Of a stretch of DNA of 64,000 bases, positions 43,160 through 51,736 are shown piece after piece. The stretch covers positions 186,001-250,000 of the forward strand of contig JACRBI010000040.1 of NCBI GenBank assembly GCA_016234495.1, given 5' to 3'. Both the position numbers and the translations under genes were made by a program. Each line of letters opens with the position of its first letter. Within the stretch, counting starts at the first letter, position 1. Below the pieces are notes generated by a model. The model worked only from the letters and a program-made list of their open reading frames with translations, was not told where the DNA came from and did not search any database. The stretch is from Chloroflexota bacterium (GTDB taxonomy: Bacteria; Chloroflexota; Anaerolineae; Anaerolineales; Villigracilaceae).

Positions 43160-43624
43160 ATGCCTAGAAAATACACTTTCACAGCCATAATCCAAAACGC
43201 AGGCGGAGGCGGCGCTTTTGTGGAAATCCCCTTCGGTGTGGAGCAGGCTTTTGGTTCGAAGAAGCCCAAGGTCAAGGCCATGATCGAGGGAGTTCCGTAT
43301 CGCGGCACATTGGTTCGCATGGGGAGCGAATGTCACATGCTGCTTATCCTTAAAGGCATCCGTGAACAGATCGGAAAAACTTTCGGCGACGAGATCAAAA
43401 TCACGGTCGAGGCAGATACCGAGCCGCGTGTGGTTGAGATTCCAGCGGAGTTGAAGAAGGCCTTTAAAGTTGAGAAGGAAGCGAAGAAATTTTTTGACAG
43501 ACTGGCTTACACTCACCAGCGTGAATACGTGATGTGGATCAATGAAGCCAAAAAGGATGCGACTCGACAGAGTCGCATCCTCAAAACAATTGAAATGTTG
43601 AAACAGAATAAAAAAGAAAAATAA
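43160..43624 (+). CDS. DUF1905/YdeI (OmdA)-like protein
   Basis: Start ATG 43160 gives 154 residues. The N-terminal half (YTFTAIIQNAGGGGAFVEIPFGVEQAFG, GTLVRMGSECHMLLILKGIREQIGKTFGD) is a DUF1905 barrel. The C-terminal half (PAELKKAF...FFDRLAYTHQREYVMWINEAKK...R) is the YdeI/OmdA-like helical domain. The family is linked by annotation to bacteriocin protection, but the real role is unknown. It is embedded between pyrE and pyrD, so it is probably cotranscribed with them. Confidence 0.82.
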   Translation: MPRKYTFTAIIQNAGGGGAFVEIPFGVEQAFGSKKPKVKAMIEGVPYRGTLVRMGSECHMLLILKGIREQIGKTFGDEIKITVEADTEPRVVEIPAELKKAFKVEKEAKKFFDRLAYTHQREYVMWINEAKKDATRQSRILKTIEMLKQNKKEK

Positions 43625-43630
43625 TCCGCC

Positions 43631-44719
43631 TTGTATAACCTCCTTCGTCCCTACCTCTTCCGCCTCGACCCCGAACGCGCCCATGCGCTCACTCTACACG
43701 CTTTACGCATCACGGGCAATTTTGCTCCTTTGCGCTGGATTTTCACGCAGCAATTCAAAGCCCCTTCAAAACCAGTGGAAGCATTTGGATTAACTTTCAA
43801 GAACCCTGTTGGTCTTGCGGCGGGATACGATAAAGACGGCATTGCCATTCGCGGACTCGCCGCCCTGGGATTCAGTCACATCGAAATAGGAACGGTCACA
43901 CCCCGCCCTCAGGCTGGGAATCCGTCCCCGCGCATTTTCCGCCTGTTGGAAGATGAAGCCGTGATCAACCGCATGGGCTTTCCAAGCAAAGGATCGGAGT
44001 TTGTCCAACTCAAGTTGAATCCATCTTTGCGCTCAGGCTGGTTTGAAAATGTTTATGGCATTCAGCCGCGCAGCAAAAAAAAGAAGATCACATCCATTCA
44101 TAAAGGCGGCGCGATCCTCGGAGTCAATCTCGGTAAAAATAAAGACACTCCCAATGAAGAGGCCGTGTTGGATTATTTGGAACTGCTGCAAAACTTTGCG
44201 GGCTACGCCGATTACCTGGCGATCAACGTCAGTTCGCCGAATACAGTGGGACTGCGCGATTTGCAGGGACGCGCCGCGCTCGAAAACCTGCTGACTCACT
44301 TGCATCAACAGCGTTTGATTGAGGAAATGAAACTAGAAAAGAGAATCCCCATCCTCGTAAAACTTGCGCCTGATCTTTCTGTTTCAGAGTTGGATGATTC
44401 CATCGAAGCGATTCTGCGCTCAAAGATGGACGGCATCATTGTCACGAACACGACTCTGTCGCGCGAGGGATTGAGGTCAAGCCTGAAAGGCGAATCAGGC
44501 GGCTTGAGCGGCAGTCCGCTCACGGCTAGGAGTGAAGCGGTTCTTCATCAAACATTAAAGCGTGTGAATGGAGAAGTCCCTGTGGTGAGCGTGGGCGGCA
44601 TCATGCATCCAGATGATGCAAAACGCCGCCTCGAGATGGGCGCGGCGCTGGTGCAGGTTTATACCGGGCTGATCTATCACGGGCCGGGGCTGGTGCGTGA
44701 GATCGTGAAGGCGTTTTGA
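43631..44719 (+). CDS. pyrD: Dihydroorotate dehydrogenase (class 2, quinone-dependent)
   Basis: This 362-residue protein starts at TTG 43631, because YNLLRPYLFRLDPERAHALTLHALR is the normal start of class 2 enzymes and no ATG fits. NPVGLAAGYDKDG (FMN site), GFSHIEIGTVTPRPQ, NVSSPNTVGLRDLQG, VTNTTLSREGL and VPVVSVGGI follow. Class 2 enzymes lie on the inner membrane and pass electrons to quinone. It ends one base before the stop of the convergent kinase gene. Confidence 0.94.
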   Translation: MYNLLRPYLFRLDPERAHALTLHALRITGNFAPLRWIFTQQFKAPSKPVEAFGLTFKNPVGLAAGYDKDGIAIRGLAALGFSHIEIGTVTPRPQAGNPSPRIFRLLEDEAVINRMGFPSKGSEFVQLKLNPSLRSGWFENVYGIQPRSKKKKITSIHKGGAILGVNLGKNKDTPNEEAVLDYLELLQNFAGYADYLAINVSSPNTVGLRDLQGRAALENLLTHLHQQRLIEEMKLEKRIPILVKLAPDLSVSELDDSIEAILRSKMDGIIVTNTTLSREGLRSSLKGESGGLSGSPLTARSEAVLHQTLKRVNGEVPVVSVGGIMHPDDAKRRLEMGAALVQVYTGLIYHGPGLVREIVKAF

Positions 44720-46795
44720 TTATTTTTGTACAGGCCGCAATGCGGGCATGGGGGCATCGTCACGTTTCGTAAAAAAATCATCGGGCAAGGGCAGCGGTTG
44801 AAGATTTCCGCCGGTGGTCAGCGCGTCAATGGGGACGTAATACAAGGCAATCGGATTATTGGTAAGGCGGATATCCTGGAAGGCAAATATGACGAACGAT
44901 CCATCCGGGCTAAAGGTGGGGTCACGGTAACAGCAGTTGCCGTCAAATGGGGCAAGTTTTTCACCCTTGTGCGTGGATGAATTGTAAAAGGCAAGGTCTC
45001 CAAAACCGGCGTTGCGCACATTGCTGTTCATTAGGAATAGCAGGTCGCCATCCCAATCAAAACTGACAAGCGTGCCGCTGAACGGGAAACGCCCGAGCGG
45101 GAATTCATCCAGCCGCGCAGGTTCGGCTTCATTGCAGAGGTGAATATCAATGATGCGCAGGGTTTCCGCCGCGACGTTGCCTGCGGGCGCCAGATACTTC
45201 ATTGTGAGCTTCTGCCCGTCATCTGACCAGATCGCATCGAGCACGCCAAATTTTTTATAGAAGATGCAGCCCTTCATTTCGAGCAGGGAACTCTTTTTTG
45301 TCACGCTCTTCAAAACTTCAATGTCAAATGGGACAACATGCAGTTCGCGTCCGAGGCTGATCGCCGCCTGTTTGCCATCCGGGGATACATGAAAAGATTC
45401 GAAATATTCTGAAGACGAAAAATTGGTAATGGTCTCTTCGCGTTGTGTGGTGATGTCAATCGTCTTGATCGTTTTGCCGGTAATGTAAAGCAGGGTGTTG
45501 CCGTCGGGCAGCCACTCAAGATTGAACTTTGCGCCGCCGTCTTTTGTGAGCGGGATCAAGTCGCTGCCATCCACGTTCATGATCCAGATGTCGTTGTTGC
45601 GCAGGAAGGCGATCTTGTCGGCCCCGCCCAATGTGGGAAATAACGGGGCAGCCAGTGTGGGCGTGCCCGTCGCCGCCTGTGGGGTGATAGTCGCTGTTTC
45701 AGTGGCGATGGATTTCGTCTCTGTTGGCTTGATCTCAATTGTGGATGTTTTTGTGGGCGGAGGAGATGTGAATGTGCTTGAAGGCGCTTCGCCTCCAAAC
45801 GGAAGGCTGGGACCGTTTAATAAATAGATTCCACTCCCGATCAGTCCAACCAGCACTACAGGTATGATCGCCACGAGCGGATTGAATCGCTTCTTTCCCT
45901 TGACAGGCTTTACAGTGATGGTTTTATTAAATGGCGAAAGCTTTTGTGTTCTTTTGCTTTCAGGCAGAGTGGGCTGTTCGCCGCGCTGAAAAGCCTTAAT
46001 CGTATCCGTCATCTCAACTGCGGTCGAGAAGCGGTCGTTTCTATCCTTTGCCATCGCCGTGGAAATGATCTTCTCCATCCACTGCGGCAGGGAAGGGTTG
46101 GCATCCAAAATATGCGGCACGGGTTCAGTGACATGCTTGATCGCAACCCCCAGCGGAGTATCTGCCTCATAGGGTTGCTTCCCTGTCAGCATCTCGTAGA
46201 GCAGCACGCCCAGCGCGTAAATATCCGCGCGGCCATCCATGCCATCTCCGGAGGCTTGTTCGGGCGCCATGTAGGCGGGCGTGCCGATGATACTGCTGCC
46301 TGTTACATTGGATTCCTCGGCCATTGTAATCTTGGCAATGCCAAAATCAGAAATGTTGGGAATATCCCTGTTATCGAACAGGATGTTGCCGGGTTTCAGG
46401 TCGCGGTGGATGATTCCCTTGGAGTGTGCTTCATCCAACCCCGGCGCGATGTGCTCAAGAATACGGATTGACTCTTCAATGCTGAAGGTGCTTTTTTTGA
46501 TGCGGTCTGAGAGCGAGCCGCCGCCCATGTAGCGCATGACGAAATAAGGCTGATCGTTTTCCTCGCCCACGTCATATACCGGCACAATGGAACGGTGCTC
46601 GAGCTGGGCAATGATCTTGGCTTCGCGTTCGAAGCGCACCCTGAAATGAGGGTCTGCGTGAAGCATTTCAGGCGGCAGGACTTTGATGGCAACCTCGCGT
46701 TCGAAGCGTGGATCGTATCCACGATAGACAGTTGCCATGCCCCCGCGTCCCAGTTCAGATTTTATTTCGTAGCGGCCGATTTTCTCAGGTTTCAT
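44720..46795 (-). CDS. Membrane Ser/Thr protein kinase with extracytoplasmic propeller-like domain
   Basis: In this 691-residue protein the kinase domain (about 1-270) has GRGGMATVYRG, AIKVLPPEM, HRDLKPGNILFD, SDFGIAKI and APEQASG, all functional signatures. A Pro/Thr-rich segment flanks the membrane helix VAIIPVVLVGLIGSGIYLL (about 310). The outside part (about 390-690) has repeated blade-like motifs (DKIAFLRNNDIWIMNVDGSDLIPLT, SPDGKQAAISL, SPDGSFVIFAF), as in TolB/WD40 propellers. It may sense a ligand and signal inward. No PASTA domains are seen. TATACT ends six bases before the ATG. It is convergent with pyrD with no gap. Confidence 0.9.
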   Translation of the reverse strand: MKPEKIGRYEIKSELGRGGMATVYRGYDPRFEREVAIKVLPPEMLHADPHFRVRFEREAKIIAQLEHRSIVPVYDVGEENDQPYFVMRYMGGGSLSDRIKKSTFSIEESIRILEHIAPGLDEAHSKGIIHRDLKPGNILFDNRDIPNISDFGIAKITMAEESNVTGSSIIGTPAYMAPEQASGDGMDGRADIYALGVLLYEMLTGKQPYEADTPLGVAIKHVTEPVPHILDANPSLPQWMEKIISTAMAKDRNDRFSTAVEMTDTIKAFQRGEQPTLPESKRTQKLSPFNKTITVKPVKGKKRFNPLVAIIPVVLVGLIGSGIYLLNGPSLPFGGEAPSSTFTSPPPTKTSTIEIKPTETKSIATETATITPQAATGTPTLAAPLFPTLGGADKIAFLRNNDIWIMNVDGSDLIPLTKDGGAKFNLEWLPDGNTLLYITGKTIKTIDITTQREETITNFSSSEYFESFHVSPDGKQAAISLGRELHVVPFDIEVLKSVTKKSSLLEMKGCIFYKKFGVLDAIWSDDGQKLTMKYLAPAGNVAAETLRIIDIHLCNEAEPARLDEFPLGRFPFSGTLVSFDWDGDLLFLMNSNVRNAGFGDLAFYNSSTHKGEKLAPFDGNCCYRDPTFSPDGSFVIFAFQDIRLTNNPIALYYVPIDALTTGGNLQPLPLPDDFFTKRDDAPMPALRPVQK

Positions 46796-46801
46796 GCGTC
46801 A

Positions 46802-46807
46802 AGTATA
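46802..46807 (-). promoter_or_regulatory. -10 element of the Ser/Thr kinase gene (leaderless)
   Basis: TATACT on the minus strand is followed by TTGACGC (six bases before the ATG). The start codon is the expected transcript start. Confidence 0.55.
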
Positions 46808-46866
46808 CCCATCCAAAAATATGAACACAAGCATTAATACATTACAGTTTGGTAGTTTTGATTGAA

Positions 46867-47493
46867 TTACGGCATATACAATCCGCCCGTGGATTCCATC
46901 CACTCGGCTATTTTTTCTGTGGCTGATTCGATGTTGTTGTCCGAAACGTCCAGCACAAGCATGGGCAGAATTGATTCGCCTGCCAGCCTGCGGATTAATT
47001 TCTGTTCCTCGATGAAAAGCTTCAAGTCATCATATTGCGACGGATTACCGGAGACCTTGAGTCTTTCAGCGCGGGCGGATTCAAACGATTCTGGCGAGCG
47101 GGTCAGCAGCACAAGGCGAAAATTCAGCGGAAGCAGCCGCTCCTCGAGCCAGCGAAAATCATAATCCTTGTTGTATGTCATCAACTGGTACATGCGCGTG
47201 GACAAATGAAAGCGGTCAACGATCCACGAATAATAGCGCTGGAGTTCAAACAGTTTTACCCATGTGGCGTATGTCTCCAGCGCAAGGGCTTCCTCTTGCG
47301 GCTCAAAGTTGATCAGTCCGCGCCCCCAGGGGAAGTTGGTAAAAGCGCACCACTCGCCCGAGATGAGCGGCGAATGATATTTATATTTGCGCAGACCCAC
47401 CACTCGCGGATGCTCGTTGAGCGCAAAGGCAATGTCGGTTTTAAAGGTCAGGCGTGTGCCTTCGAGGATGATCTTCGGGGTGAGTTTGGACAT
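46867..47493 (-). CDS. P-loop kinase-like protein with altered Walker A
   Basis: In this 208-residue protein the start KIILEGTRLTFKTDIAFAL has the shape of a nucleotide-kinase P-loop, but the canonical Gly before Lys is Phe (G-TRLT-F-K-T). A Walker B-like FRLVLLTRSPESF follows after RWLEERLLP, and a C-terminal beta-alpha end as in dTMP/dNK-type kinases. Nucleotide binding is likely but unproven and the substrate is unknown. TATAAT ends six bases before the ATG. It has no operon partner. Confidence 0.6.
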   Translation of the reverse strand: MSKLTPKIILEGTRLTFKTDIAFALNEHPRVVGLRKYKYHSPLISGEWCAFTNFPWGRGLINFEPQEEALALETYATWVKLFELQRYYSWIVDRFHLSTRMYQLMTYNKDYDFRWLEERLLPLNFRLVLLTRSPESFESARAERLKVSGNPSQYDDLKLFIEEQKLIRRLAGESILPMLVLDVSDNNIESATEKIAEWMESTGGLYMP

Positions 47494-47499
47494 GACTCA

Positions 47500-47505
47500 A
47501 TTATA
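47500..47505 (-). promoter_or_regulatory. -10 element of the P-loop protein gene (leaderless)
   Basis: GACTATAAT on the minus strand ends six bases before ATG 47493, the same geometry as the other leaderless candidates. Confidence 0.55.
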
Positions 47506-47590
47506 GTCAGCACAGGCCGAAAAACTCTAATAAGATTCTGAAACAAATTCACACCATAGTTGTGGTATATTCCCGCATTACAGGTAACCA

Positions 47591-47956
47591 ATGGAAGATA
47601 AAATCACGATCATCGAAGGCCCCGCGCCGATTTTTGAACAAGTCAATGACGGCTGGGCATTGGGTTTGAATGAAAGCCCAAATCTCTTTGTCCCCGCGCT
47701 TACGCGGCTGCGCACATTTAACGGCCCCGCGCTTGTCGAAAGGTGTTACGCCGCCTGGCATAGAAAAGCGTCCATTCATTTGCACTATCGCGCTGAATCT
47801 GGACTCGAGGAAACTGCCCCCATTCTCGCCGCCCGCAATGTCGAAACCCCCGAAGGCCATGTCCTGCTGCTCTGGGTATTTCTCGATGGCGACGGCGTGG
47901 AATATGAAATGGACTCAGGCGACGACGATCAAATGGATGATTATCCTGACGAGTAG
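47591..47956 (+). CDS. Conserved hypothetical acidic protein
   Basis: This 121-residue soluble protein has a very acidic C-terminus (DSGDDDQMDDYPDE). I do not recognise a family. Compact alpha/beta composition (FEQVNDGWALGLNES, VERCYAAWHRKASIHLHYR) fits a small regulatory or binding protein. It is single, with a strong hairpin terminator behind it. Confidence 0.6.
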   Translation: MEDKITIIEGPAPIFEQVNDGWALGLNESPNLFVPALTRLRTFNGPALVERCYAAWHRKASIHLHYRAESGLEETAPILAARNVETPEGHVLLLWVFLDGDGVEYEMDSGDDDQMDDYPDE

Positions 47957-47963
47957 GATTTTC

Positions 47964-48000
47964 AAAAGTGACAGTCACATTTAATGTGACTGTCACTTTT
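47964..48000 (+). terminator. Long perfect hairpin terminator
   Basis: AAAAGTGACAGTCACAT and ATGTGACTGTCACTTTT form a perfect 17-bp stem with a three-base loop and a T-run, between the acidic protein and the hydratase gene. Confidence 0.9.
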
Positions 48001-48015
48001 CTTAATTGAGGAATC

Positions 48016-48780
48016 ATGACAACGCTTCTTACATCGACCCAGGCTGGCTCAGTGGTTCTGACGCTGAATCGCCCCGAACGCGCCAACTCCTTTAACTTTG
48101 AGATGGTCAACGAACTGAGAAATGCCCTCGCCGATGCCGAGCAGAATCCGCAGGTGCGCTGCGTGGTCATCACAGGCGGCGGGAAGGTCTTCAGCGCCGG
48201 GCAGGACATTTCCGAAATGAAGCAAGCGGAGGAAATTTCCTACCGTGGGCATTTGGAGAAAACTTACAACCCGTTGATTCTGCAAATCCGCGGGATGGGC
48301 AAGCCGGTCGTGGCGGCGGTCAATGGCCCATGTGCGGGAGCGGCGTTTGGCGTGGCGCTTGCCTGTGACTTGCGGATCGCAAAGCCCAGCGCTTATTTTG
48401 TGGTCGGCTTTGGCGGCATTGCACTCGCGCCCGATTCGGGAGTCTCGTTGTTGCTTCCAACTTATATTGGTCTGGGACGGGCGCAGGAATATTTTTATTC
48501 CAACAAACCCATTACGGCTCAACAGGCTTATCAATGGGGCATGGTTAATCAAATAGGTGGATTCAACTTTCAGGCGCTGGTCAGGCAGGTTGCGGATGAT
48601 CTGGCCTCAGGTCCGCCTGAAGCGTTTGCCGCAGGGAAGAAGGCTTTTAATCATGCCATCCTTCCAAATTTGGAGGAATCTCTCACACATGAAGGAATCC
48701 TACAAGAAGCAGCCGGGAAAACTGCCGAACATCACGAAGGTGTGGCGGCGTTTTTGGCGAAAAGGAAACCAAATTTCTAA
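48016..48780 (+). CDS. Enoyl-CoA hydratase/isomerase family protein
   Basis: This 254-residue crotonase-fold protein has GKVFSAGQDISEM (oxyanion hole), VNGPCAGAAFGVALACDLRIA and GLAPDSG with the acidic residue expected in PaaG/EchA-like members. These act on CoA esters in beta-oxidation or aromatic breakdown. No close gene defines the substrate, but the nearby glutaryl-CoA dehydrogenase would yield crotonyl-CoA, a classic crotonase substrate. Confidence 0.9.
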   Translation: MTTLLTSTQAGSVVLTLNRPERANSFNFEMVNELRNALADAEQNPQVRCVVITGGGKVFSAGQDISEMKQAEEISYRGHLEKTYNPLILQIRGMGKPVVAAVNGPCAGAAFGVALACDLRIAKPSAYFVVGFGGIALAPDSGVSLLLPTYIGLGRAQEYFYSNKPITAQQAYQWGMVNQIGGFNFQALVRQVADDLASGPPEAFAAGKKAFNHAILPNLEESLTHEGILQEAAGKTAEHHEGVAAFLAKRKPNF

Positions 48781-48831
48781 AACGCTCAAAAATCATCATT
48801 GATAATCAAAAACATGTTGATTTTTGTCATA

Positions 48832-48860
48832 TTGACGTCAATCTGATTCTCGTGTAAAGT
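48832..48860 (+). promoter_or_regulatory. Promoter of gdhA
   Basis: TTGACG (48832-48837), a 17-base spacer and TAAAGT (48855-48860), about 130 bases before the ATG. Confidence 0.55.
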
Positions 48861-48927
48861 TTGAGGGTAATTGTGATTTAGTGGATAATATTTCTTATGG
48901 CTCAGTGCTTTGACATAATTTGTGCTT

Positions 48928-48960
48928 AAAGCGGGCGTCCCAAGTCTGGGATGCCCGCTT
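48928..48960 (+). other. Stable leader hairpin upstream of gdhA
   Basis: AAAGCGGGCGTCCCA and TGGGATGCCCGCTT pair around AGTC with one wobble, followed by ATATTTTC. It lies between the gdhA promoter and its ribosome site, so it looks like a terminator or attenuator in the leader. No leader peptide is obvious. Confidence 0.6.
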
Positions 48961-48992
48961 ATATTTTCTCAAAACTCTTTTAGGAGAACAAC

Positions 48993-50291
48993 ATGTCAGG
49001 ACAAATCAATGCTTTTGAAATGGCACAGAAACAATTCGATGGCGTCGCCAAACAATTGAAACTTGATGCTGGCGTAGCCGAAGTGTTGCGCTGGCCGATG
49101 CGCGAATTTTCATTCCGCATTCCCGTGCGTTTGGACGACGGCTCGCTGAAGGTCTTTCAGGGCTTCCGCGTTCAGCATAACGATGCGCGCGGCCCCAACA
49201 AAGGTGGCATCCGTTTTGCCGCGAACGAAACCATGGACACAGTGCGCGCGCTCGCCACATGGATGACATGGAAATGCGCCGTGGCGGATATTCCGCTCGG
49301 CGGCGGCAAAGGCGGAATCATTGTTGATCCGTCCACTCTCTCTGTCAATGAAAAAGAGGAAATGTGCCGCGGCTGGGTGCGCGCCATGTGGAAGAACATC
49401 GGTCCGCGCAACGATGTTCCCGCCCCGGATATTGGTACCACTCCTCAAATGATGGGCTGGATGATGGATGAATATTCCCGCCTCGTTGGCCAGTATACGC
49501 CCGGCGTGTTCACCGGCAAGCCGCTCGGCGGCGGCGGATCGCTCGGCCGCACCGAAGCCACCGGCTACGGCGTGATCTACACCGTGCGCGAAGCCATGAA
49601 GCACCTCAACATTGACGGCAAGAACTCCGTCGCGGCAATTCAAGGTTTCGGCAATGTGTCGCAATATGCGGCGGCCGGCTTCGTGGAAATGCTCGGCGGA
49701 CAGGTCGCCTGCGTTTCCTGTTGGGATCGCCACGACAAGAAGGCATACACCTACAGCAAGAAGGGCGGAGTTGATCCGCGCTTCCTGCTTACCATTGTGG
49801 ACGAGTACGGCACGATCGACAAGGCCAAGGCTCAAGATGCCGGATACACCATCGAAGACGGCGATGCCTGGATCACCAAGGACGCCAATGTCTTGATCCC
49901 CGCCGCGATGGAAGGTCAGGTCACCGCTGACACCGTCAACAAGATGTCCAAGGGCATCAAAATCGTGGCTGAAGGCGCGAACGGACCCTGCACACCCGAG
50001 GCGGATGAATTCTTCAAGAAGAACAACATCTTCGACATCCCCGACTTCCTGTGCAATGCCGGCGGCGTGACTACCTCCTACTTCGAACAGGTTCAGAACG
50101 ACATGAACTTCTACTGGAGCAAAGAAGAAGTGCTCGAACGCCTCGACCAGAAGATGACCTCCGCCTTCCACGGCGTGCTCGACCGCAGCGAAAAGGAGAA
50201 GGTTTACATGCGCGATGCGGCTTACATGGTCGCCATTGATCGTGTGGTGCAGGCCATGCACCTGCGCGGCTGGTTGACTGGAAATTCGTAA
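48993..50291 (+). CDS. gdhA: Glu/Leu/Phe/Val dehydrogenase (glutamate dehydrogenase)
   Basis: This 432-residue protein has a glutamate-binding region QGFRVQHNDARGPNKGGIRF and catalytic Lys in TWKCAVADIPLGGGKGGI, Asp in VPAPDIGT, and nucleotide-binding AAIQGFGNVSQYAA. The family interconverts glutamate and 2-oxoglutarate plus ammonia. AGGAGAAC precedes the ATG. It links nitrogen to the TCA block in this window. A stable leader hairpin may regulate it. Confidence 0.94.
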   Translation: MSGQINAFEMAQKQFDGVAKQLKLDAGVAEVLRWPMREFSFRIPVRLDDGSLKVFQGFRVQHNDARGPNKGGIRFAANETMDTVRALATWMTWKCAVADIPLGGGKGGIIVDPSTLSVNEKEEMCRGWVRAMWKNIGPRNDVPAPDIGTTPQMMGWMMDEYSRLVGQYTPGVFTGKPLGGGGSLGRTEATGYGVIYTVREAMKHLNIDGKNSVAAIQGFGNVSQYAAAGFVEMLGGQVACVSCWDRHDKKAYTYSKKGGVDPRFLLTIVDEYGTIDKAKAQDAGYTIEDGDAWITKDANVLIPAAMEGQVTADTVNKMSKGIKIVAEGANGPCTPEADEFFKKNNIFDIPDFLCNAGGVTTSYFEQVQNDMNFYWSKEEVLERLDQKMTSAFHGVLDRSEKEKVYMRDAAYMVAIDRVVQAMHLRGWLTGNS

Positions 50292-50323
50292 GAAGCAATT
50301 AGCGAATAGCAATTAGTTTTTAG

Positions 50324-50361
50324 AAAAAAAGAGGATGTGCTTCGCGGCGCATCCTCTTTTT
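50324..50361 (+). terminator. Intrinsic terminator after gdhA
   Basis: AAAAAGAGGATGTGC and GCGCATCCTCTTTTT pair around a short loop with a T-run. Confidence 0.9.
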
Positions 50362-50440
50362 CTTGGGCTTGCTTCTATTTTCTTGGACAGAAATCAATGC
50401 TCAAGCTTTTTGATACAATCATCATAAATCTCAACAAAAG

Positions 50441-50458
50441 GCTAATCGCTAACAGCTA
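50441..50458. repeat. 18-bp copy of the GCTAATCGCTAACAGCTA word
   Basis: It is identical to 32833-32850 and lies just before the glutaryl-CoA dehydrogenase start. The surrounding sequence (AGCTATTAGCTAAAATCG) belongs to the same repetitive wording. Confidence 0.8.
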
Positions 50459-50479
50459 TTAGCTAAAATCGAGGCACTC

Positions 50480-51655
50480 ATGACCAAACAAACTTTCAAA
50501 TGGGATGATCCCTTCCTGCTCAATGACCAGCTCACAGATGAAGAACGCATGATCCGCGACACGGCGCGCAAATACTGTCAGGATAAGTTAATGCCGCGCA
50601 TCCTCGAAGCGAATCGAAACGAAACATTCGACCGTTCCATCATGAACGAGATGGGCAGCATGGGCTTGTTGGGATCAACACTTCCTGAAGAATACGGCGG
50701 CTCGGAGTTGAATTATGTTTCCTACGGCTTGATCGCCCGCGAAGTGGAGCGCGTGGACAGCGGCTACCGCTCAGCGATGAGCGTGCAAAGCTCGCTGGTG
50801 ATGCATCCCATCAATGCCTATGGCACCGACGAACAAAAGAAAAAATACCTGCCCAAACTTGCCAGCGGCGAATGGGTCGGCTGCTTCGGGTTGACAGAGC
50901 CAAATCACGGCAGCGACCCCGGCAGCATGGAAACCCGCGCCAAAAAAGTGGAGGGCGGCTATATTTTGCACGGCAATAAAATGTGGATCACCAACTCGCC
51001 GATTGCAGATGTATTCATCGTCTGGGCAAAGTTGGATGGTGAGATTCGCGGCTTCATTCTGGAAAAAGGCATGAAAGGATTAAGCGCCCCGAAGATTCAT
51101 GGAAAGTTCAGTTTGCGAGCCAGCTCCACGGGCGAGATCGTGATGGACGAGGTCTTTGTGCCTGACGAAAATATTTTCCCTGAGGTCAAAGGGTTGAAAG
51201 GCCCGTTCGGATGTTTGAACAAGGCTCGTTACGGAATCGCTTGGGGTGCATTAGGCGCGGCGGAATTCTGCTGGCATGCGGCGCGGCAATACACGTTGGA
51301 TCGCCCGCAGTTTGGCAGGCCGCTTGCCGCGAACCAGATCATTCAACTGAAACTGGCAAACATGATGACCGAAATCACACTTGGCTTGCAGGGCTCCTTG
51401 CGGGTGGGACGATTGATGGACGATGGGAAGGTCGCTCCAGAGATGATCTCACTCATCAAACGCAACTCATGCGGCAAGGCGCTCGAGATCGCGCGTCATG
51501 CCCGTGACATGCACGGCGGTAACGGCATTTCAGATGAGTATCATGTCATCCGCCATGTGATGAATCTTGAAGCGGTGAATACCTATGAAGGCACGCATGA
51601 CATTCATGCTTTGATATTAGGAAGAGCGCAAACAGGGTTGCAGACATTTTCATAA
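50480..51655 (+). CDS. gcdH: Glutaryl-CoA dehydrogenase
   Basis: In this 391-residue acyl-CoA dehydrogenase the block [41 protein letters not shown], the Arg in YRSAMSV and the catalytic Glu in [17 protein letters not shown] match the GCDH group rather than other family members. It oxidatively decarboxylates glutaryl-CoA to crotonyl-CoA with FAD, a step in lysine and tryptophan breakdown. It is monocistronic. Confidence 0.88.
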   Translation: MTKQTFKWDDPFLLNDQLTDEERMIRDTARKYCQDKLMPRILEANRNETFDRSIMNEMGSMGLLGSTLPEEYGGSELNYVSYGLIAREVERVDSGYRSAMSVQSSLVMHPINAYGTDEQKKKYLPKLASGEWVGCFGLTEPNHGSDPGSMETRAKKVEGGYILHGNKMWITNSPIADVFIVWAKLDGEIRGFILEKGMKGLSAPKIHGKFSLRASSTGEIVMDEVFVPDENIFPEVKGLKGPFGCLNKARYGIAWGALGAAEFCWHAARQYTLDRPQFGRPLAANQIIQLKLANMMTEITLGLQGSLRVGRLMDDGKVAPEMISLIKRNSCGKALEIARHARDMHGGNGISDEYHVIRHVMNLEAVNTYEGTHDIHALILGRAQTGLQTFS

Positions 51656-51672
51656 TACTGGAAAAGCACTAA

Positions 51673-51727
51673 CCACGAAGGATCACAAAGGTTTTTTCTT
51701 TGTGATCCTTCGTGCCCTTTGTGGCTA
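51673..51727. terminator. Long inverted repeat between convergent gcdH and pepF
   Basis: ACGAAGGATCACAAAG (51675-51690) and CTTTGTGATCCTTCGT (51698-51713) pair perfectly with a T-rich loop, flanked by imperfect further pairing. It is likely a two-way terminator. It is another member of the spacer family. Confidence 0.75.
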
Positions 51728-51736
51728 TTTTTTATT

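Noticed and set aside
49110-50312. Long open frame (400 codons) on the minus strand opposite gdhA
   Set aside because: gdhA is clear. The antisense protein is His/Ala/Val-rich without motifs, a typical shadow.
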